The position numbers were made by a program, and so were the translations under genes. A stretch of DNA of 64,000 nt from Microbacterium kyungheense. Its GTDB lineage: Bacteria; Actinomycetota; Actinomycetes; Actinomycetales; Microbacteriaceae. The notes beneath the pieces are model-generated. The model was not told the origin of the DNA. It saw only the letters and a list, made by a program, of their open reading frames with translations, and ran no database searches. Positions 44,038 through 53,717 of the stretch are shown here, one piece after another (position 1 is the first letter of the stretch; every line of letters starts with the position of its first letter). Where the stretch lies: NCBI RefSeq assembly GCF_006783905.1, contig NZ_VFPE01000001.1:372001-436000 (forward strand). The letters run 5' to 3'.

Positions 44038-45444
44038 TCACGGCCGCCCCATGCCGTAGTAGCTCCAGCCGGCGGCGCGCCAGGCGGCGGCATCCCACCC
44101 GTTGCGTCCGTCGACGACGACGCGGCACGAGGTGAGCGACGACGCATGCTCGGGCGAGAGCTCGCGGCGGTATTCGTCCCACTCGGTGACCAGCACGATC
44201 GCGTCGGAGTCGCGGATGGCCTCGTCGCGGTCGTCGACGTAGGTGAGCTGGGGATGCAGTCGCCGGGCGTTGGGGATGGCGGCGGGGTCGGTGACGGTGA
44301 CGGATGCCCCGAGCCCGCGCAGCCGGACCGCCACGTCGAGTCCGGGGGAGTCTCGGATGTCGTCGCTGTGCGGCTTGAACGCCGCACCGAGCACGGTGAC
44401 CTTCTTCTCGAACACCGAGCCGCCTACCGCATCGACCACGAGCTGCACCGCGCGCTCGCGGCGACGCAGGTTGATGGCATCCACCTCGCGGAGGAAGGTG
44501 ACCGACTCGCCGCGCCCGAGCTCTTCGGCACGGGCCGAGAACGCGCGGATGTCTTTGGGAAGGCACCCGCCGCCGAACCCGATGCCCGCGCCCAGGAAGC
44601 GGCGGCCGATGCGCTCGTCGTGCCCGATCGCGTCGGCCAGTTGCGTGACGTCGGCGCCGGTGACCTCGGCGATCTCGGCCATCGCGTTGATGAACGAGAT
44701 CTTGGTGGCGAGGAACGCGTTCGCCGCGACCTTCACGAGCTCGGCCGTCGCCCAGTCGGTGACGATGAACGGCGTGCCCGCCGCGACCGCCGGGTGGTAC
44801 ACCGCCTTCATCGTCGCGACGACGTCGTCGGCGGTGTCGGGCGACGAGTCGGGACCGGTCGCTGCGACGGGCCAGGTGATTCCGGGCTCGCGCACCGAGA
44901 GCCCGCGGATCGGCTCGCTGGACGGCTGCGCATCGGTCTGCTCGATGCCGACGACGATGCGATCGGGGTGGATCGTGTCTTCGACGGCCCAGCCTTCGCG
45001 CAGGAACTCCGGATTCCAGACGAGGGTCGCCCCTGTGGGGTTCACCCGTTTGGCGAGGACTGCTGCGGTGCCCACGGGCACCGTGGACTTGCCGGCGACG
45101 ACGTCGCCCGCGCGCAGATGGGGCAGGAGCCCGTCGACCGCGGCGTTCACGTAGGTGAGGTCGGCGGCCTCGCTCGCCGACTGCTGCGGTGTTCCGACCG
45201 CGATGAAGTGCACGTCCGATCCGGCTGCCGCGGCGATGTCGGTCGTGAACGTCAGCCGCCCCGACGAGACGCCCGCCGCGAGCAGTTCTTCGAGGTCGGG
45301 CTCGAAGAACGGAGCCTCGCCGCGCGAGAGCGCCTCGATCTTGCGCGGATCGACGTCGATGCCGACCACCTCGTGCCCGATGGATGCCATCGCCGCCGCG
45401 TGCACAGCCCCGAGGTACCCACATCCGATGACCGAAAGACGCAT
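44038..45444 (-). CDS. ugd: UDP-glucose 6-dehydrogenase
   Basis: The 468-residue enzyme oxidises UDP-glucose to UDP-glucuronate (or a related UDP-sugar) with NAD+. It shows the Rossmann motif VIGCGYLGAVHAAAMASIGH, GTPQQ, KSTVPVGT, FLREG and the catalytic Cys in GFGGGCLPKD (about residue 292), plus the C-terminal domain with TEWDEYR. It is divergent from the glycan-locus genes that begin on the plus strand 215 bases away, and it probably feeds uronic acid into that glycan. Confidence 0.93.
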   Translation of the reverse strand: MRLSVIGCGYLGAVHAAAMASIGHEVVGIDVDPRKIEALSRGEAPFFEPDLEELLAAGVSSGRLTFTTDIAAAAGSDVHFIAVGTPQQSASEAADLTYVNAAVDGLLPHLRAGDVVAGKSTVPVGTAAVLAKRVNPTGATLVWNPEFLREGWAVEDTIHPDRIVVGIEQTDAQPSSEPIRGLSVREPGITWPVAATGPDSSPDTADDVVATMKAVYHPAVAAGTPFIVTDWATAELVKVAANAFLATKISFINAMAEIAEVTGADVTQLADAIGHDERIGRRFLGAGIGFGGGCLPKDIRAFSARAEELGRGESVTFLREVDAINLRRRERAVQLVVDAVGGSVFEKKVTVLGAAFKPHSDDIRDSPGLDVAVRLRGLGASVTVTDPAAIPNARRLHPQLTYVDDRDEAIRDSDAIVLVTEWDEYRRELSPEHASSLTSCRVVVDGRNGWDAAAWRAAGWSYYGMGRP

Positions 45445-45569
45445 TCTTCCCTCGTGTTCCCCGACCCGGGAGGCCGCGCGCTCTTTCTATCAGAGGGATG
45501 TAACGAGGTTGAGCGGCACGTCGACGGATTGCTTTGCGGCTGCTCGATATCCGATCGTACGGCGACCGC

Positions 45570-45597
45570 TTGTAGCTTCTGACCTCAGGTATAGGCT
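45570..45597 (+). promoter_or_regulatory. Possible promoter of the glycan operon
   Basis: TTGTAG (45570-45575) and TAGGCT (45592-45597) are separated by 16 bases, in a lower-GC divergent spacer before the aminotransferase gene. The match is moderate; other boxes in this spacer are possible. Confidence 0.4.
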
Positions 45598-45659
45598 GAT
45601 GATTCATCCGCGACGGGGTTCGGGCGCCGAGCGCTCATCGCTCCTCTTGGAATCGATGT

Positions 45660-46820
45660 ATGACGCATCCGAAACGCCGAGGAGATATGGAAATCAACGA
45701 GGCCAACGTCTTCGAGCAACCCCTCCATGTCGGACGGCCGAATATGGGCGATCGCGACAAGTTCCTCGCCCTGGCTTCGGAGATCTTCGATCGTCGATGG
45801 CTCACGAACGACGGTCCGCTCGTCCGAGAATTCGAATCAAGCCTGAGTGAGTTCCTCGGAGTCAAGCATGTGATCGCCGTCGCGAACTGTACGCTCGGAC
45901 TCGAGTTGGTGGTGGAGGGCCTCGGGCTGACGGGCGAGGTGATCGTTCCCTCCTTCACCTTTGTGGCGACCGCCCACGCGATCGCCTGGCGTGGACTTCG
46001 GCCCGTTTTCGCGGACATCGACCCCGAAACGCACACCCTCGACGTCGAGTCGGTGAGGAACCGGATCACGTCGGAGACGAGCGCGATCCTGGCAGTGCAT
46101 CTCTGGGGTCGTCCGGCAGCTGTGCGAGAGCTGCAGCAACTCGCCGACGAGTACGGGCTGAAACTCATCCTCGATGCGGCGCACGCCTTCGGAGTGGCAA
46201 CCGAATCGGGGAGCATCGGCAACTTCGGCGTGGCAGAAATCTTCAGTTTCCACGCCACGAAGTTCTTCAACTCGTTCGAGGGGGGAGCAATATCCACGAA
46301 TGATGACGTCCTGGCGGCAAACCTTCGGCTGAGTCGAAACTTCGGCTTCGCGGGCGAAGACAACGTGATCCGTCTGGGCAGCAACGCGAAGATGACGGAG
46401 ATCTGCGCGGCGATGGGGCTGGTGAACCTCGACGATGTCGAGAAGTTCACAGAGATCAACACCTCGAACTTTGAGCGGTACTCACGAAAGCTGGCGGACA
46501 TTCGCGGTATCACGCTTCACGAGGTCGCACCCGAGGGAACGAAGTCCAATCACCAATATGTCGTCGCCCTCGTCGCGGGCGGGCGCCGCGACGACGTCAT
46601 CAGCGATCTTCGCTCGCACAATGTCCTGGCACGTAGATATTTCTGGCCCGGAGCGCATCGGATGGAGCCGTACCGCAGCCACTGGCCGAACGCCGGTAAG
46701 GGGTTGCCGCACACGGAGGCTGTAGCTGATCAGGTCGTTGTGCTTCCTACAGGTTCTGCGATCGACGCCGACGCGATCGACCGCGTGACCGACATCATCG
46801 CTGGGACGCTCGCGCGATGA
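45660..46820 (+). CDS. DegT/DnrJ/EryC1/StrS (WecE/FdtB-like) sugar aminotransferase
   Basis: The enzyme transfers an amino group to a nucleotide-linked keto-sugar using PLP. It shows SRWLTN-like RRWLTNDGPLVREFES, VPSFTFVATAHAIAW, LDAAHAFG and the PLP-Lys in FSFHATKFFNSFEGGA (about K200), closest to WecE/FdtB types acting on dTDP-4-keto-6-deoxyhexose. The start is uncertain between 45660 and ATG 45687, the latter with GAGGAG very close. Together with the WecF-like gene downstream it suggests a Fuc4NAc-type residue. Confidence 0.88.
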   Translation: MTHPKRRGDMEINEANVFEQPLHVGRPNMGDRDKFLALASEIFDRRWLTNDGPLVREFESSLSEFLGVKHVIAVANCTLGLELVVEGLGLTGEVIVPSFTFVATAHAIAWRGLRPVFADIDPETHTLDVESVRNRITSETSAILAVHLWGRPAAVRELQQLADEYGLKLILDAAHAFGVATESGSIGNFGVAEIFSFHATKFFNSFEGGAISTNDDVLAANLRLSRNFGFAGEDNVIRLGSNAKMTEICAAMGLVNLDDVEKFTEINTSNFERYSRKLADIRGITLHEVAPEGTKSNHQYVVALVAGGRRDDVISDLRSHNVLARRYFWPGAHRMEPYRSHWPNAGKGLPHTEAVADQVVVLPTGSAIDADAIDRVTDIIAGTLAR

Positions 46821-46881
46821 TCGAGCGGCGACCTCCGGTGTGCGCGAATCACGCCACTGGCGTAGTGCCACGGTGGGACTC

Positions 46882-48018
46882 ATGACTGCGCGTGTGCTCC
46901 AGTTTGCCAGGGACTCTCTGCACAGCGCTCGGTTCGCCCTCTGGTTCGAGGAGTTGTCGCCTGGGCAGAGCGACTACATCGTGAGCTCCACCGATGCCGC
47001 CCGGACACTCCGATATCCGATTGCCTCCGAGCATCTGACGGTGGTCGGCCCAGGTCTGATCCAGCGGATCGCAGGACTCAGGCGCATCCGTGCGTATGAT
47101 GCGGTGATATTCCACAACATGACCAACGCGGCGGCGCTGGGTGCGGTGCTCGCGCACCCGCGAGCGACGGTGGTGTGGAGCGGATACGGCTGGGACTACT
47201 ACGGCGACGGCAAGTCGATCCATGCGGACCTGCTGGACCCGATGACTGCAGCGATCGACGCCGAGCGGAAGGTCAACTCGGGCCCGCCTCTCCGAAAGAT
47301 CAAGGCCGCCGTGACGACCCGCTTGAGGAATGCTGCGGCGAAGAGGACGGATCTGTTCTCCGCTCCGATTGACACAGACTACGAAGTGTTCCAGCGCCGG
47401 TTTCCTCATTCGAGTGCTGAGTACATTCAATTGAACTATGCGGCGCTCAGCGACCTGCAATCGCTGGGCGGTGAGGTGACAGGCGAAGACATCATCGTCG
47501 GCAACTCCGCGGACGTGACGAACAATCACTTGGATGTGTTCGCGAAGCTGGGGTCGTTGCCGCTCGACGGTCGAAAAGTAGTAGTTCCACTTAGCTACGA
47601 CGGTGACCCTGCGTACATCTCGGCTGTTGTCTCGGCTGGACGCAATGCGTTCGGTGGCGACTTCGTTCCGCTGGTCGAACGCGTGCCGTTCGACGAGTAC
47701 GCGGCGATTGTCATGAATTGTCGGCACGCAGTGATGGGACAACGACGCCAGAAAGCTCTCGGCAACATCATCATCTCGCTATGGGCCGGCGCGGATGTCA
47801 TTCTGCACGACGACAGCCCCGTATACACGTTCCTCGCCGAGCACGGGGCTGTCGTACGGCGACTCAGCGATCTCGTCTCCGACGGATTCGCCGCGGGCCG
47901 CCTCGATGATCCTCAAACAGTTCAGAACAGGCTTGTGCTCGAAGCTCTCTGGGGCGACGAGGTCGTAAAGCAGAACGTCGCGAACGTGATCCGCATACTC
48001 GACGCTCGCGCCGCATGA
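46882..48018 (+). CDS. WecF/RffT-like (GT56) 4-acetamido-4,6-dideoxyhexose transferase
   Basis: The 378-residue protein matches the TDP-Fuc4NAc:lipid II transferase family of enterobacterial common antigen synthesis. It has IIVGNSADVTNNHLDVFAKL, VVVPLSYDGDPAYISAV and AVMGQRRQKALGNIIISLWA. The family is best known from enterobacteria; here it stands in a Gram-positive-type locus directly after a WecE-like aminotransferase. ATG 46882 has GGTGGGA upstream. The specific sugar is inferred. Confidence 0.8.
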   Translation: MTARVLQFARDSLHSARFALWFEELSPGQSDYIVSSTDAARTLRYPIASEHLTVVGPGLIQRIAGLRRIRAYDAVIFHNMTNAAALGAVLAHPRATVVWSGYGWDYYGDGKSIHADLLDPMTAAIDAERKVNSGPPLRKIKAAVTTRLRNAAAKRTDLFSAPIDTDYEVFQRRFPHSSAEYIQLNYAALSDLQSLGGEVTGEDIIVGNSADVTNNHLDVFAKLGSLPLDGRKVVVPLSYDGDPAYISAVVSAGRNAFGGDFVPLVERVPFDEYAAIVMNCRHAVMGQRRQKALGNIIISLWAGADVILHDDSPVYTFLAEHGAVVRRLSDLVSDGFAAGRLDDPQTVQNRLVLEALWGDEVVKQNVANVIRILDARAA

Positions 48019-48043
48019 CGGTAGCAGAGGAGCGCGCGAGGCC

Positions 48044-49468
48044 TTGAGAGTCAGCAGGATCGCGCAGTTCGCCCTCGGCCCGATCGTCGCGGCTGCGGCA
48101 GGTGCGATCACCATTCCCGTCGTTGCATGGCACTACGAAGCCGCCGACGTCGGGCGATTGAACATCTTGCAGACCACTGCGAGTCTCGCCATGGTGCTCG
48201 CGTTCCTCGGACTCGACCAGGCCTATGTCCGTGAGTACCACGAGTACCGCACGAAGTCGGCGATCTTCGCGGCATCGCTGGTGCCCCCCGTCGCGTTGCT
48301 GATCCTGCTCACGTTTGTCACGGCGATCTGGCCGGGACAGATCTCGCGGCTGCTTTTCGGCGTGGACGAGCCGATGTGGGCGTGGGGGGTGCTGGCCACC
48401 ATCGCGACGACGATCGCCGTGAGGTCGCTCTCGCTTGTCGTCCGCATGGAGGAGCGGGGACTGCTCTTCGCGGTGTCGCAGTCGGTGCCGAAACTCGCGC
48501 TGGTAGCGGCAGTCGTCTTGATCGGTTCGCTACTACCCTCGACCTTCGCCGTGCTGATGGTGTTCTTCGTCTCTGCCACCATGCTCGCGCTGGTTCCGCT
48601 CGCGATCGGTACCTGGCATACCTGGACGCGGGCCCGGATAGACGGCGAGAGCCTAGGGCTGATGCGACGCATGCTCGCGTACAGCGTCTCGCTGTGTCTT
48701 GCCTCATTGGCGTCAGTCTCCCTGGCGGCAGTGGGGAGCTTCGCCCTGCGGGGACGCTCGACCTTTGAGGAACTCGGAGTGTATTCGGTCGCCGTGAGCG
48801 TTGCGGGTGTCGCCACGGTGATCCAGTCGATCTTCTCAATCGTTTGGGCTCCGATTCTGTATCGCAGGGTGTCGGAAGGCGTGCACGTGGAACTCGTCGA
48901 GAAGGTGCGTGATCGGGGACTGGCCATTGTGGCCCTTGCGTTCGCGGCCGTCGGTACGTTCTCATGGACGCTGGACTTCATCCTCCCGAATGAGTACTCA
49001 TCGGTGATCTACCTCGTGATCGGCACGGTGGCTCAACCGCTGCTCTATACGTTGAGTGAGATCACGAGCGCTGGCATCGGTGTCACAAGGCGCACGTCAT
49101 TCGCACTCGTTGCGACGGTGGTCGCGCTCGCCGCCGGAATCGGCCTGAACCTCGTCCTCGTCCCGCCGCTCGGTGCCAGTGGATCCGTGATTGCCGCGGC
49201 AATGTCGTTCTGGCTGCTCTTCGTCATGAAGACCGAGGCTTCGGCGCGGATCTGGTACCGCTACCCACGCGTGCGCATTCATCTGCTCATGGGGCTTGCG
49301 ATCGTACTGGCCATCGTCTCGATAGTGATCTCGGACGAAGCCGGAGTGGTCACGGTGCCCGCGATCTGGGTGACGTACGGAGTGATAGGCCTCGTAGCCT
49401 GTAGACGAGCATGGATAGGAATGCTGCGGCGCCCAGCGCCGGACGATCCGAAGGGCGAGGCCGGATGA
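48044..49468 (+). CDS. Wzx-type polysaccharide flippase
   Basis: The 474-residue protein has twelve or more hydrophobic helices and the MATE/MOP-like pattern of O-unit flippases (RIAQFALGPIVAAAAGAITI at the start; ISIVWAPILYR-like QSIFSIVWAPILYRRV in the middle). It would move the undecaprenyl-linked repeat unit across the membrane. TTG 48044 has GAGG upstream. It overlaps the next gene by 4 bases. Confidence 0.85.
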   Translation: MRVSRIAQFALGPIVAAAAGAITIPVVAWHYEAADVGRLNILQTTASLAMVLAFLGLDQAYVREYHEYRTKSAIFAASLVPPVALLILLTFVTAIWPGQISRLLFGVDEPMWAWGVLATIATTIAVRSLSLVVRMEERGLLFAVSQSVPKLALVAAVVLIGSLLPSTFAVLMVFFVSATMLALVPLAIGTWHTWTRARIDGESLGLMRRMLAYSVSLCLASLASVSLAAVGSFALRGRSTFEELGVYSVAVSVAGVATVIQSIFSIVWAPILYRRVSEGVHVELVEKVRDRGLAIVALAFAAVGTFSWTLDFILPNEYSSVIYLVIGTVAQPLLYTLSEITSAGIGVTRRTSFALVATVVALAAGIGLNLVLVPPLGASGSVIAAAMSFWLLFVMKTEASARIWYRYPRVRIHLLMGLAIVLAIVSIVISDEAGVVTVPAIWVTYGVIGLVACRRAWIGMLRRPAPDDPKGEAG

Positions 49469-50145
49469 CGAGATTGGTGATCGCAGGAGCGGGTGGTCAT
49501 GGCCGCGAGATCCTCACGTGGGTTCGTTCCTCGCCGCGGTTCCTGGGCGAGCATGGAATCCAGCACATTGCGTTCATAAATGACGTCGAACCGGCGAAGC
49601 CCCTGGGTGCACCGTTGACCGGAACGATTCGCGACTTCATCCCGAATGCCGAGGACCTCTTCATCTGTGCCATCGGCGATCCTGTCGATCGGGCGAGCGT
49701 GGCGCTATCCCTCGAGGCACGAGGCGCGCGATTTGTGAGCTTCATCCACGACGATGCCCTCATCGGGCCCACGGTGACTCATCTGCGGGGCCTCGTCGTA
49801 TTTCCGCGCGTGACTGTCTCCACTGATGTGCGCATCGGCGCGCATGTTCACATCAACGTTGCAAGCTCGGTCAGTCACGATGTCACGATCGGCGACTTCG
49901 CCACTCTCAGCCCCGGCTGCACCGTGACCGGCGGTGCGACCATCGAGGAGTACACGTTCCTCGGGGCAGGGGCGACCGTCATTCCCGGCCGTCGAGTCGG
50001 ACCCGGCGCAACGGTCGGTGCGCAGGCAGCAGTGGTCACCGACATCGCGGCGGGGTTGGTCGTGGTGGGGGTTCCGGCCAGACCTCTCCGTGAGACGGCG
50101 GCGCGAACGCCGTGCGCCCAAAGCGACCGCGGGGCGGGACTGTGA
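49465..50145 (+). CDS. PglD/NeuD-type sugar O/N-acetyltransferase
   Basis: The 226-residue protein has an N-terminal nucleotide-sugar-binding subdomain (VIAGAGGHGREILTWVR) and a C-terminal left-handed beta helix of hexapeptide repeats (RIGAHVHINVASSVSHDVTI, TFLGAGATVIPGRRVGPGAT). The presumed catalytic His lies in SHDVTIGD. It could acetylate the 4-amino sugar made by the WecE-like enzyme. The ATG overlaps the flippase stop (ATGA). Confidence 0.88.
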   Translation: MTRLVIAGAGGHGREILTWVRSSPRFLGEHGIQHIAFINDVEPAKPLGAPLTGTIRDFIPNAEDLFICAIGDPVDRASVALSLEARGARFVSFIHDDALIGPTVTHLRGLVVFPRVTVSTDVRIGAHVHINVASSVSHDVTIGDFATLSPGCTVTGGATIEEYTFLGAGATVIPGRRVGPGATVGAQAAVVTDIAAGLVVVGVPARPLRETAARTPCAQSDRGAGL

Positions 50146-51230
50146 GGAAGCGGAGCCAACCGGCAGACCACCATCCGCGATCGGTTTACACGATCCTCAC
50201 CGGCCAGTACGACAACCTGGGCGACAGCATTCTGCGTCGCGCGATGGTGAGTCAACTCGCCCGCCTCGGAGACTGGCACGTGTTCATCGGTCGGGCGCCG
50301 GAGGATTACGTTGCCGCCCTCGATCTGAACGACCGGACCCGTGTCTATCGCTCCCGATTCAGATGGCTGATCGCTGCCACCCGAGGAATGGCCCGACGAA
50401 GTAGCGCGGTTTTCGTTGCCAACCCGGGTGAGATCTCGTCGTCGTGGCATGAGTTCCTCATCGGGTTGACCGCGGTATGGCTCCTTGCCATCGGTCGTTT
50501 TCGGGCAAACCCAGGCATCAGGGTGGGAATCGGCGCCCGCGATAGACAACGACCGCTCAGCCTCGGACATGAGCTCGCGTGCCGGCTCGCGCGAATCAAC
50601 ATCTGGCGAGACCAGCAGTCCCGGGACTTGTTCGGGCGGGGCCACGTGGCGCCCGACTGGGCCTTTGCCCTGCCGGCGAGCAACGCCGGAGAGCCGAGGT
50701 CGTTCGTGGCTCTGTGCTACCGGGCCGACAAGCCACTTCCGTCGCCGACGGCACTGGGCGCCGTCCAGGCTTGGGCAGCTGATCGCGGATATCAGTTGGT
50801 CGTGGTCAGTCAAGTTCGGCGCGATGTCGAGGCGAATCGACGACTCGCGAGCTCACTTGGCGCTCTTCATGTCGGGGGGACTGACCGTCCTCTCGAACAG
50901 TTGGAGCAAGACGTCCGAGCGATGTATGCGCGATCTGTCATCGTGCTCGGGAATCGAGTGCACGGGTTGATCCTCGGCATGGTTGAGGGCGCCGCGCCGG
51001 GGGCACTACTGGGGCACGCCGACATGAAGACCGGTCGAACCCTTCGCGCCGCCGGGTTCGATTTGGCTGCGATTCCTGGTGAGGCTGACGAGCGAGAGCT
51101 CGCGATATACCTGGACCACGTGCTGGAATCCCGGCGGGAGCTTGCACCGAAGATGCGGGCGGCGCGCGACGAGCTGACCAGAATCGCTTCTCAACTGTCG
51201 CTGCACCACAGCGCGAGTCCAGTCGATTGA
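50142..51230 (+). CDS. Polysaccharide pyruvyl transferase family protein
   Basis: The 362-residue protein has the family start TILTGQYDNLGDSILRRAMV, FVANPGEISSS in the middle and VIVLGNRVHGLILGMVEGAA near the end. These enzymes add ketal pyruvate from PEP to sugars in exopolysaccharides or wall polymers. GTG 50142 overlaps the acetyltransferase stop by 4 bases. It is the last gene of the plus-strand run; the polymerase gene converges on it. Confidence 0.82.
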   Translation: MRKRSQPADHHPRSVYTILTGQYDNLGDSILRRAMVSQLARLGDWHVFIGRAPEDYVAALDLNDRTRVYRSRFRWLIAATRGMARRSSAVFVANPGEISSSWHEFLIGLTAVWLLAIGRFRANPGIRVGIGARDRQRPLSLGHELACRLARINIWRDQQSRDLFGRGHVAPDWAFALPASNAGEPRSFVALCYRADKPLPSPTALGAVQAWAADRGYQLVVVSQVRRDVEANRRLASSLGALHVGGTDRPLEQLEQDVRAMYARSVIVLGNRVHGLILGMVEGAAPGALLGHADMKTGRTLRAAGFDLAAIPGEADERELAIYLDHVLESRRELAPKMRAARDELTRIASQLSLHHSASPVD

Positions 51231-51244
51231 TGCCACGGGCGCGG

Positions 51245-52537
51245 CTACGTCCGGCCTCGCAACGACCCATCACGTGCGCTCACGGGCGCTTCAACCCCCT
51301 GTCGAAGCGGGAATGTCGCGTCGACTCCAAAAGCGCATGCGGCTACCAGGCACAGCACAGCTGTGAAGAATGGCTCGTTGTGGCTGGAATAGAACGTCGT
51401 CATGATCAGCACGCTGATGAGGAGGAGGAGCATCGTCCATTCTCGACGTCGAATGAGCGCCGAGAAGATGGCCACCACGAGAACGATTGCCGATATCGAA
51501 ACGACAATTCCGAATTCTGTCAGAATTGACACCGTGGCAGAGTGCACCGGTTGCCAGCCCAGGAGCACATTCCGATAGGATGCCGGGTCGTATGCAGCGA
51601 GCCGGTTTGTGTCGATGCCAGAGGTGGTCACGGCGTCCGCGAATCCTCCTGGACCCATTCCGAAGAGGAGGAACGAGATGTTGCTCACTTTGACCTCGAA
51701 CGCCAGCCTGATCAACTCGAAGTGTGCCAGGGTCGACTTCGCTGCTGCTTGATCAGTGGCGGAAAGCCGAGACGCCAAATTATCGGTAAGCGATGTGGCG
51801 GCCAGCCATAGCGTCAGCACGGGGGTAGCGAACAACAGCAGATGGTGGCCATAGACGGCGAGCGCGTTGCGGGCGCGCCGACGAGATTTGGCGTAGGCGA
51901 GCAGGACTGCGATGGCAAGGAACGGCATGGCGAAAAGCACCAAGCGCGAAGCGGTAGCCATCGAGACGAAGTACAGCAGTATTGCGATGGGCATGCTGAT
52001 GAAACTGTCATTGACCCACAGCACGAGGAATGCCAGACAGGTGAGCGCGACCGCCGCGTGTGATTTATCGTCGAAGTACAGGGTCAGGTAACCCTGGCGA
52101 TCGAAGAGAAATTCGTAACCACCCACGACGATCGCCGTCGCTGCAGCGATGTTGACCCAGAGCCGAGAAATGATCCTTACGGGGTAGTGCTGCGATGCCC
52201 GAATGAACAGGAAGAGCTGGACGAAGCAGATCTCGAAGAAGATGATCTGCAGCCATGCTGGTTCGTGATCCGTGATAAGCGTCAGAGGCAGGAACGACAC
52301 GGGAAGCGAGACGGTGAGCGCGGCGAGCAGCAGCACGTCGTTCCGCGAGAACCATCGGCTAGCGGGCAGGAGGCACAGAACGGCTGCGACCTGCAACAGA
52401 CTTGCGACGGAGAGCCCCTTCACGGGCAACTCGATCCCGAGCGGAATGCTGAGCACGGTGAGTGCGACCCCGACCGGGATCATCGCGTTGCCGGCCGTGA
52501 CACGACCGGTGCTGTCCGACGCTCGCATGCGACCCAT
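51245..52537 (-). CDS. Wzy-type polymerase / O-antigen ligase family protein
   Basis: The 430-residue integral membrane protein has ten to twelve helices and a large external loop (about residues 250-340) containing the FELIRLAFEVKVSNISFLLF and GMGPGGF segments, as in Wzy/WaaL-like proteins. It would polymerise repeat units after flipping. ATG 52537 follows the family pattern, though the ribosome-binding site is weak. The gene is divergent from the GT2 gene, with 148 bases between. Confidence 0.78.
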   Translation of the reverse strand: MGRMRASDSTGRVTAGNAMIPVGVALTVLSIPLGIELPVKGLSVASLLQVAAVLCLLPASRWFSRNDVLLLAALTVSLPVSFLPLTLITDHEPAWLQIIFFEICFVQLFLFIRASQHYPVRIISRLWVNIAAATAIVVGGYEFLFDRQGYLTLYFDDKSHAAVALTCLAFLVLWVNDSFISMPIAILLYFVSMATASRLVLFAMPFLAIAVLLAYAKSRRRARNALAVYGHHLLLFATPVLTLWLAATSLTDNLASRLSATDQAAAKSTLAHFELIRLAFEVKVSNISFLLFGMGPGGFADAVTTSGIDTNRLAAYDPASYRNVLLGWQPVHSATVSILTEFGIVVSISAIVLVVAIFSALIRRREWTMLLLLISVLIMTTFYSSHNEPFFTAVLCLVAACAFGVDATFPLRQGVEAPVSARDGSLRGRT

Positions 52538-52685
52538 CTTGGCACCGTAGTCTCGCTGCCGCCCAGACCCTCGGGGTTCTACGCGTCTCCGGTTGCATGG
52601 CGCCGTTCGGTCTGCTGGCGGGTGTGAGACCGCGGGCAGGATAGGTTGTGGACAGCAGGGTGTCTCCGACGGACGGAATAGCTGG

Positions 52686-53717
52686 ATGGATTCGCTGGTG
52701 AGCGTCGTGGTGCCCGTCTTCAACGTCAGACGGGACTGGGTACGGCAGGCCATCGAATCCTTGCTCGCGGTCGATACACCGATTGAGCTGATCATCGTCG
52801 ACGACGGGTCGACCGACGAGCAACTCGTCGCCTATCTGGCCGATCTGCCGCATTCCGACGAGCGGGCCCGGTACGTGCGTCAGGAGAACTCGGGCGTGGC
52901 GGCCGCGCGTAACCTTGGAATCGACCTGGCGAAAGGGGACTGGCTCACCTTCGTCGACCCCGACGACAGAGTGCGGCCGCAGGCAGAGGCTTGGGGCCGA
53001 CTGTCCAACTTGTCGGGCATGGACGTTGTCCTCACCAGCGGGTGTGGGTTCAGTGCCGATGGTGGACCGGTGACGGAGACCTACTCGCTCGCTGCGTATG
53101 AAGCCGGTGCGACGCCTGCAGGCCTTCTTGAAGAGATGTTCGATCTCTATTCTGTCGGTCGTGAATCGCCGTCGTTCGTGATCGGGGTTCCGTGGTCGAA
53201 GTTCGTCCGCCGAGCCTTCCTTCTCGACAACGAGCTCAGGTTCGACGGCTCGATCGTGAAACGGTCGGACGCAGAATGGATGATCCGTCTCTTGGGCAGG
53301 GACCCGAGGATAGTCATCATCGATGACCCTCTCGTCGAGTATCGCGTCGACATCAAAGGATCCATCTCCAACCGGTACAGGCCAGAAATCCTGGACAGCT
53401 ATTTGCGAATCATGGAGACGGCCGGTCGTTCGGGGCACGTCTCCGACATGGCGCTACAGATGTACGCCCTGGAGTTGATCAAGGATGCGGTCAACAATGT
53501 CTTCTCGAATCCGGATGCACCTGCATCGGGGGTGTCGCGATCTGCCTACCGGGCGTTTCGCCGCCAGTTCGTCATCACGGGAGGACTGATGACTTCGGGC
53601 AGGCTCAGCCGGGCCAGTGTTGGGCGGAAGCTGCTCTTCGTCGTGATCTGGCGCCGTTGGTACGCCCCCATTGTCGGGCTGCGATGGGCGAAGAAGGCGC
53701 GCATGCGACTCAGCTGA
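52686..53717 (+). CDS. Family 2 glycosyltransferase
   Basis: The 343-residue enzyme shows VSVVVPVFNVRRDWVRQAIE, IIVDDGSTD, ENSGVAAARNLGID and the DxD-like FVDPDDR (residues about 96-102), all of the GT-A GT2 fold. It has no membrane helices apart from a hydrophobic patch near the C-terminus, and would add a sugar to the lipid-linked unit in the cytoplasm. ATG 52686 is preferred. Its stop TGA and the stop of the converging gene are back to back (TGATCA). Confidence 0.85.
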   Translation: MDSLVSVVVPVFNVRRDWVRQAIESLLAVDTPIELIIVDDGSTDEQLVAYLADLPHSDERARYVRQENSGVAAARNLGIDLAKGDWLTFVDPDDRVRPQAEAWGRLSNLSGMDVVLTSGCGFSADGGPVTETYSLAAYEAGATPAGLLEEMFDLYSVGRESPSFVIGVPWSKFVRRAFLLDNELRFDGSIVKRSDAEWMIRLLGRDPRIVIIDDPLVEYRVDIKGSISNRYRPEILDSYLRIMETAGRSGHVSDMALQMYALELIKDAVNNVFSNPDAPASGVSRSAYRAFRRQFVITGGLMTSGRLSRASVGRKLLFVVIWRRWYAPIVGLRWAKKARMRLS

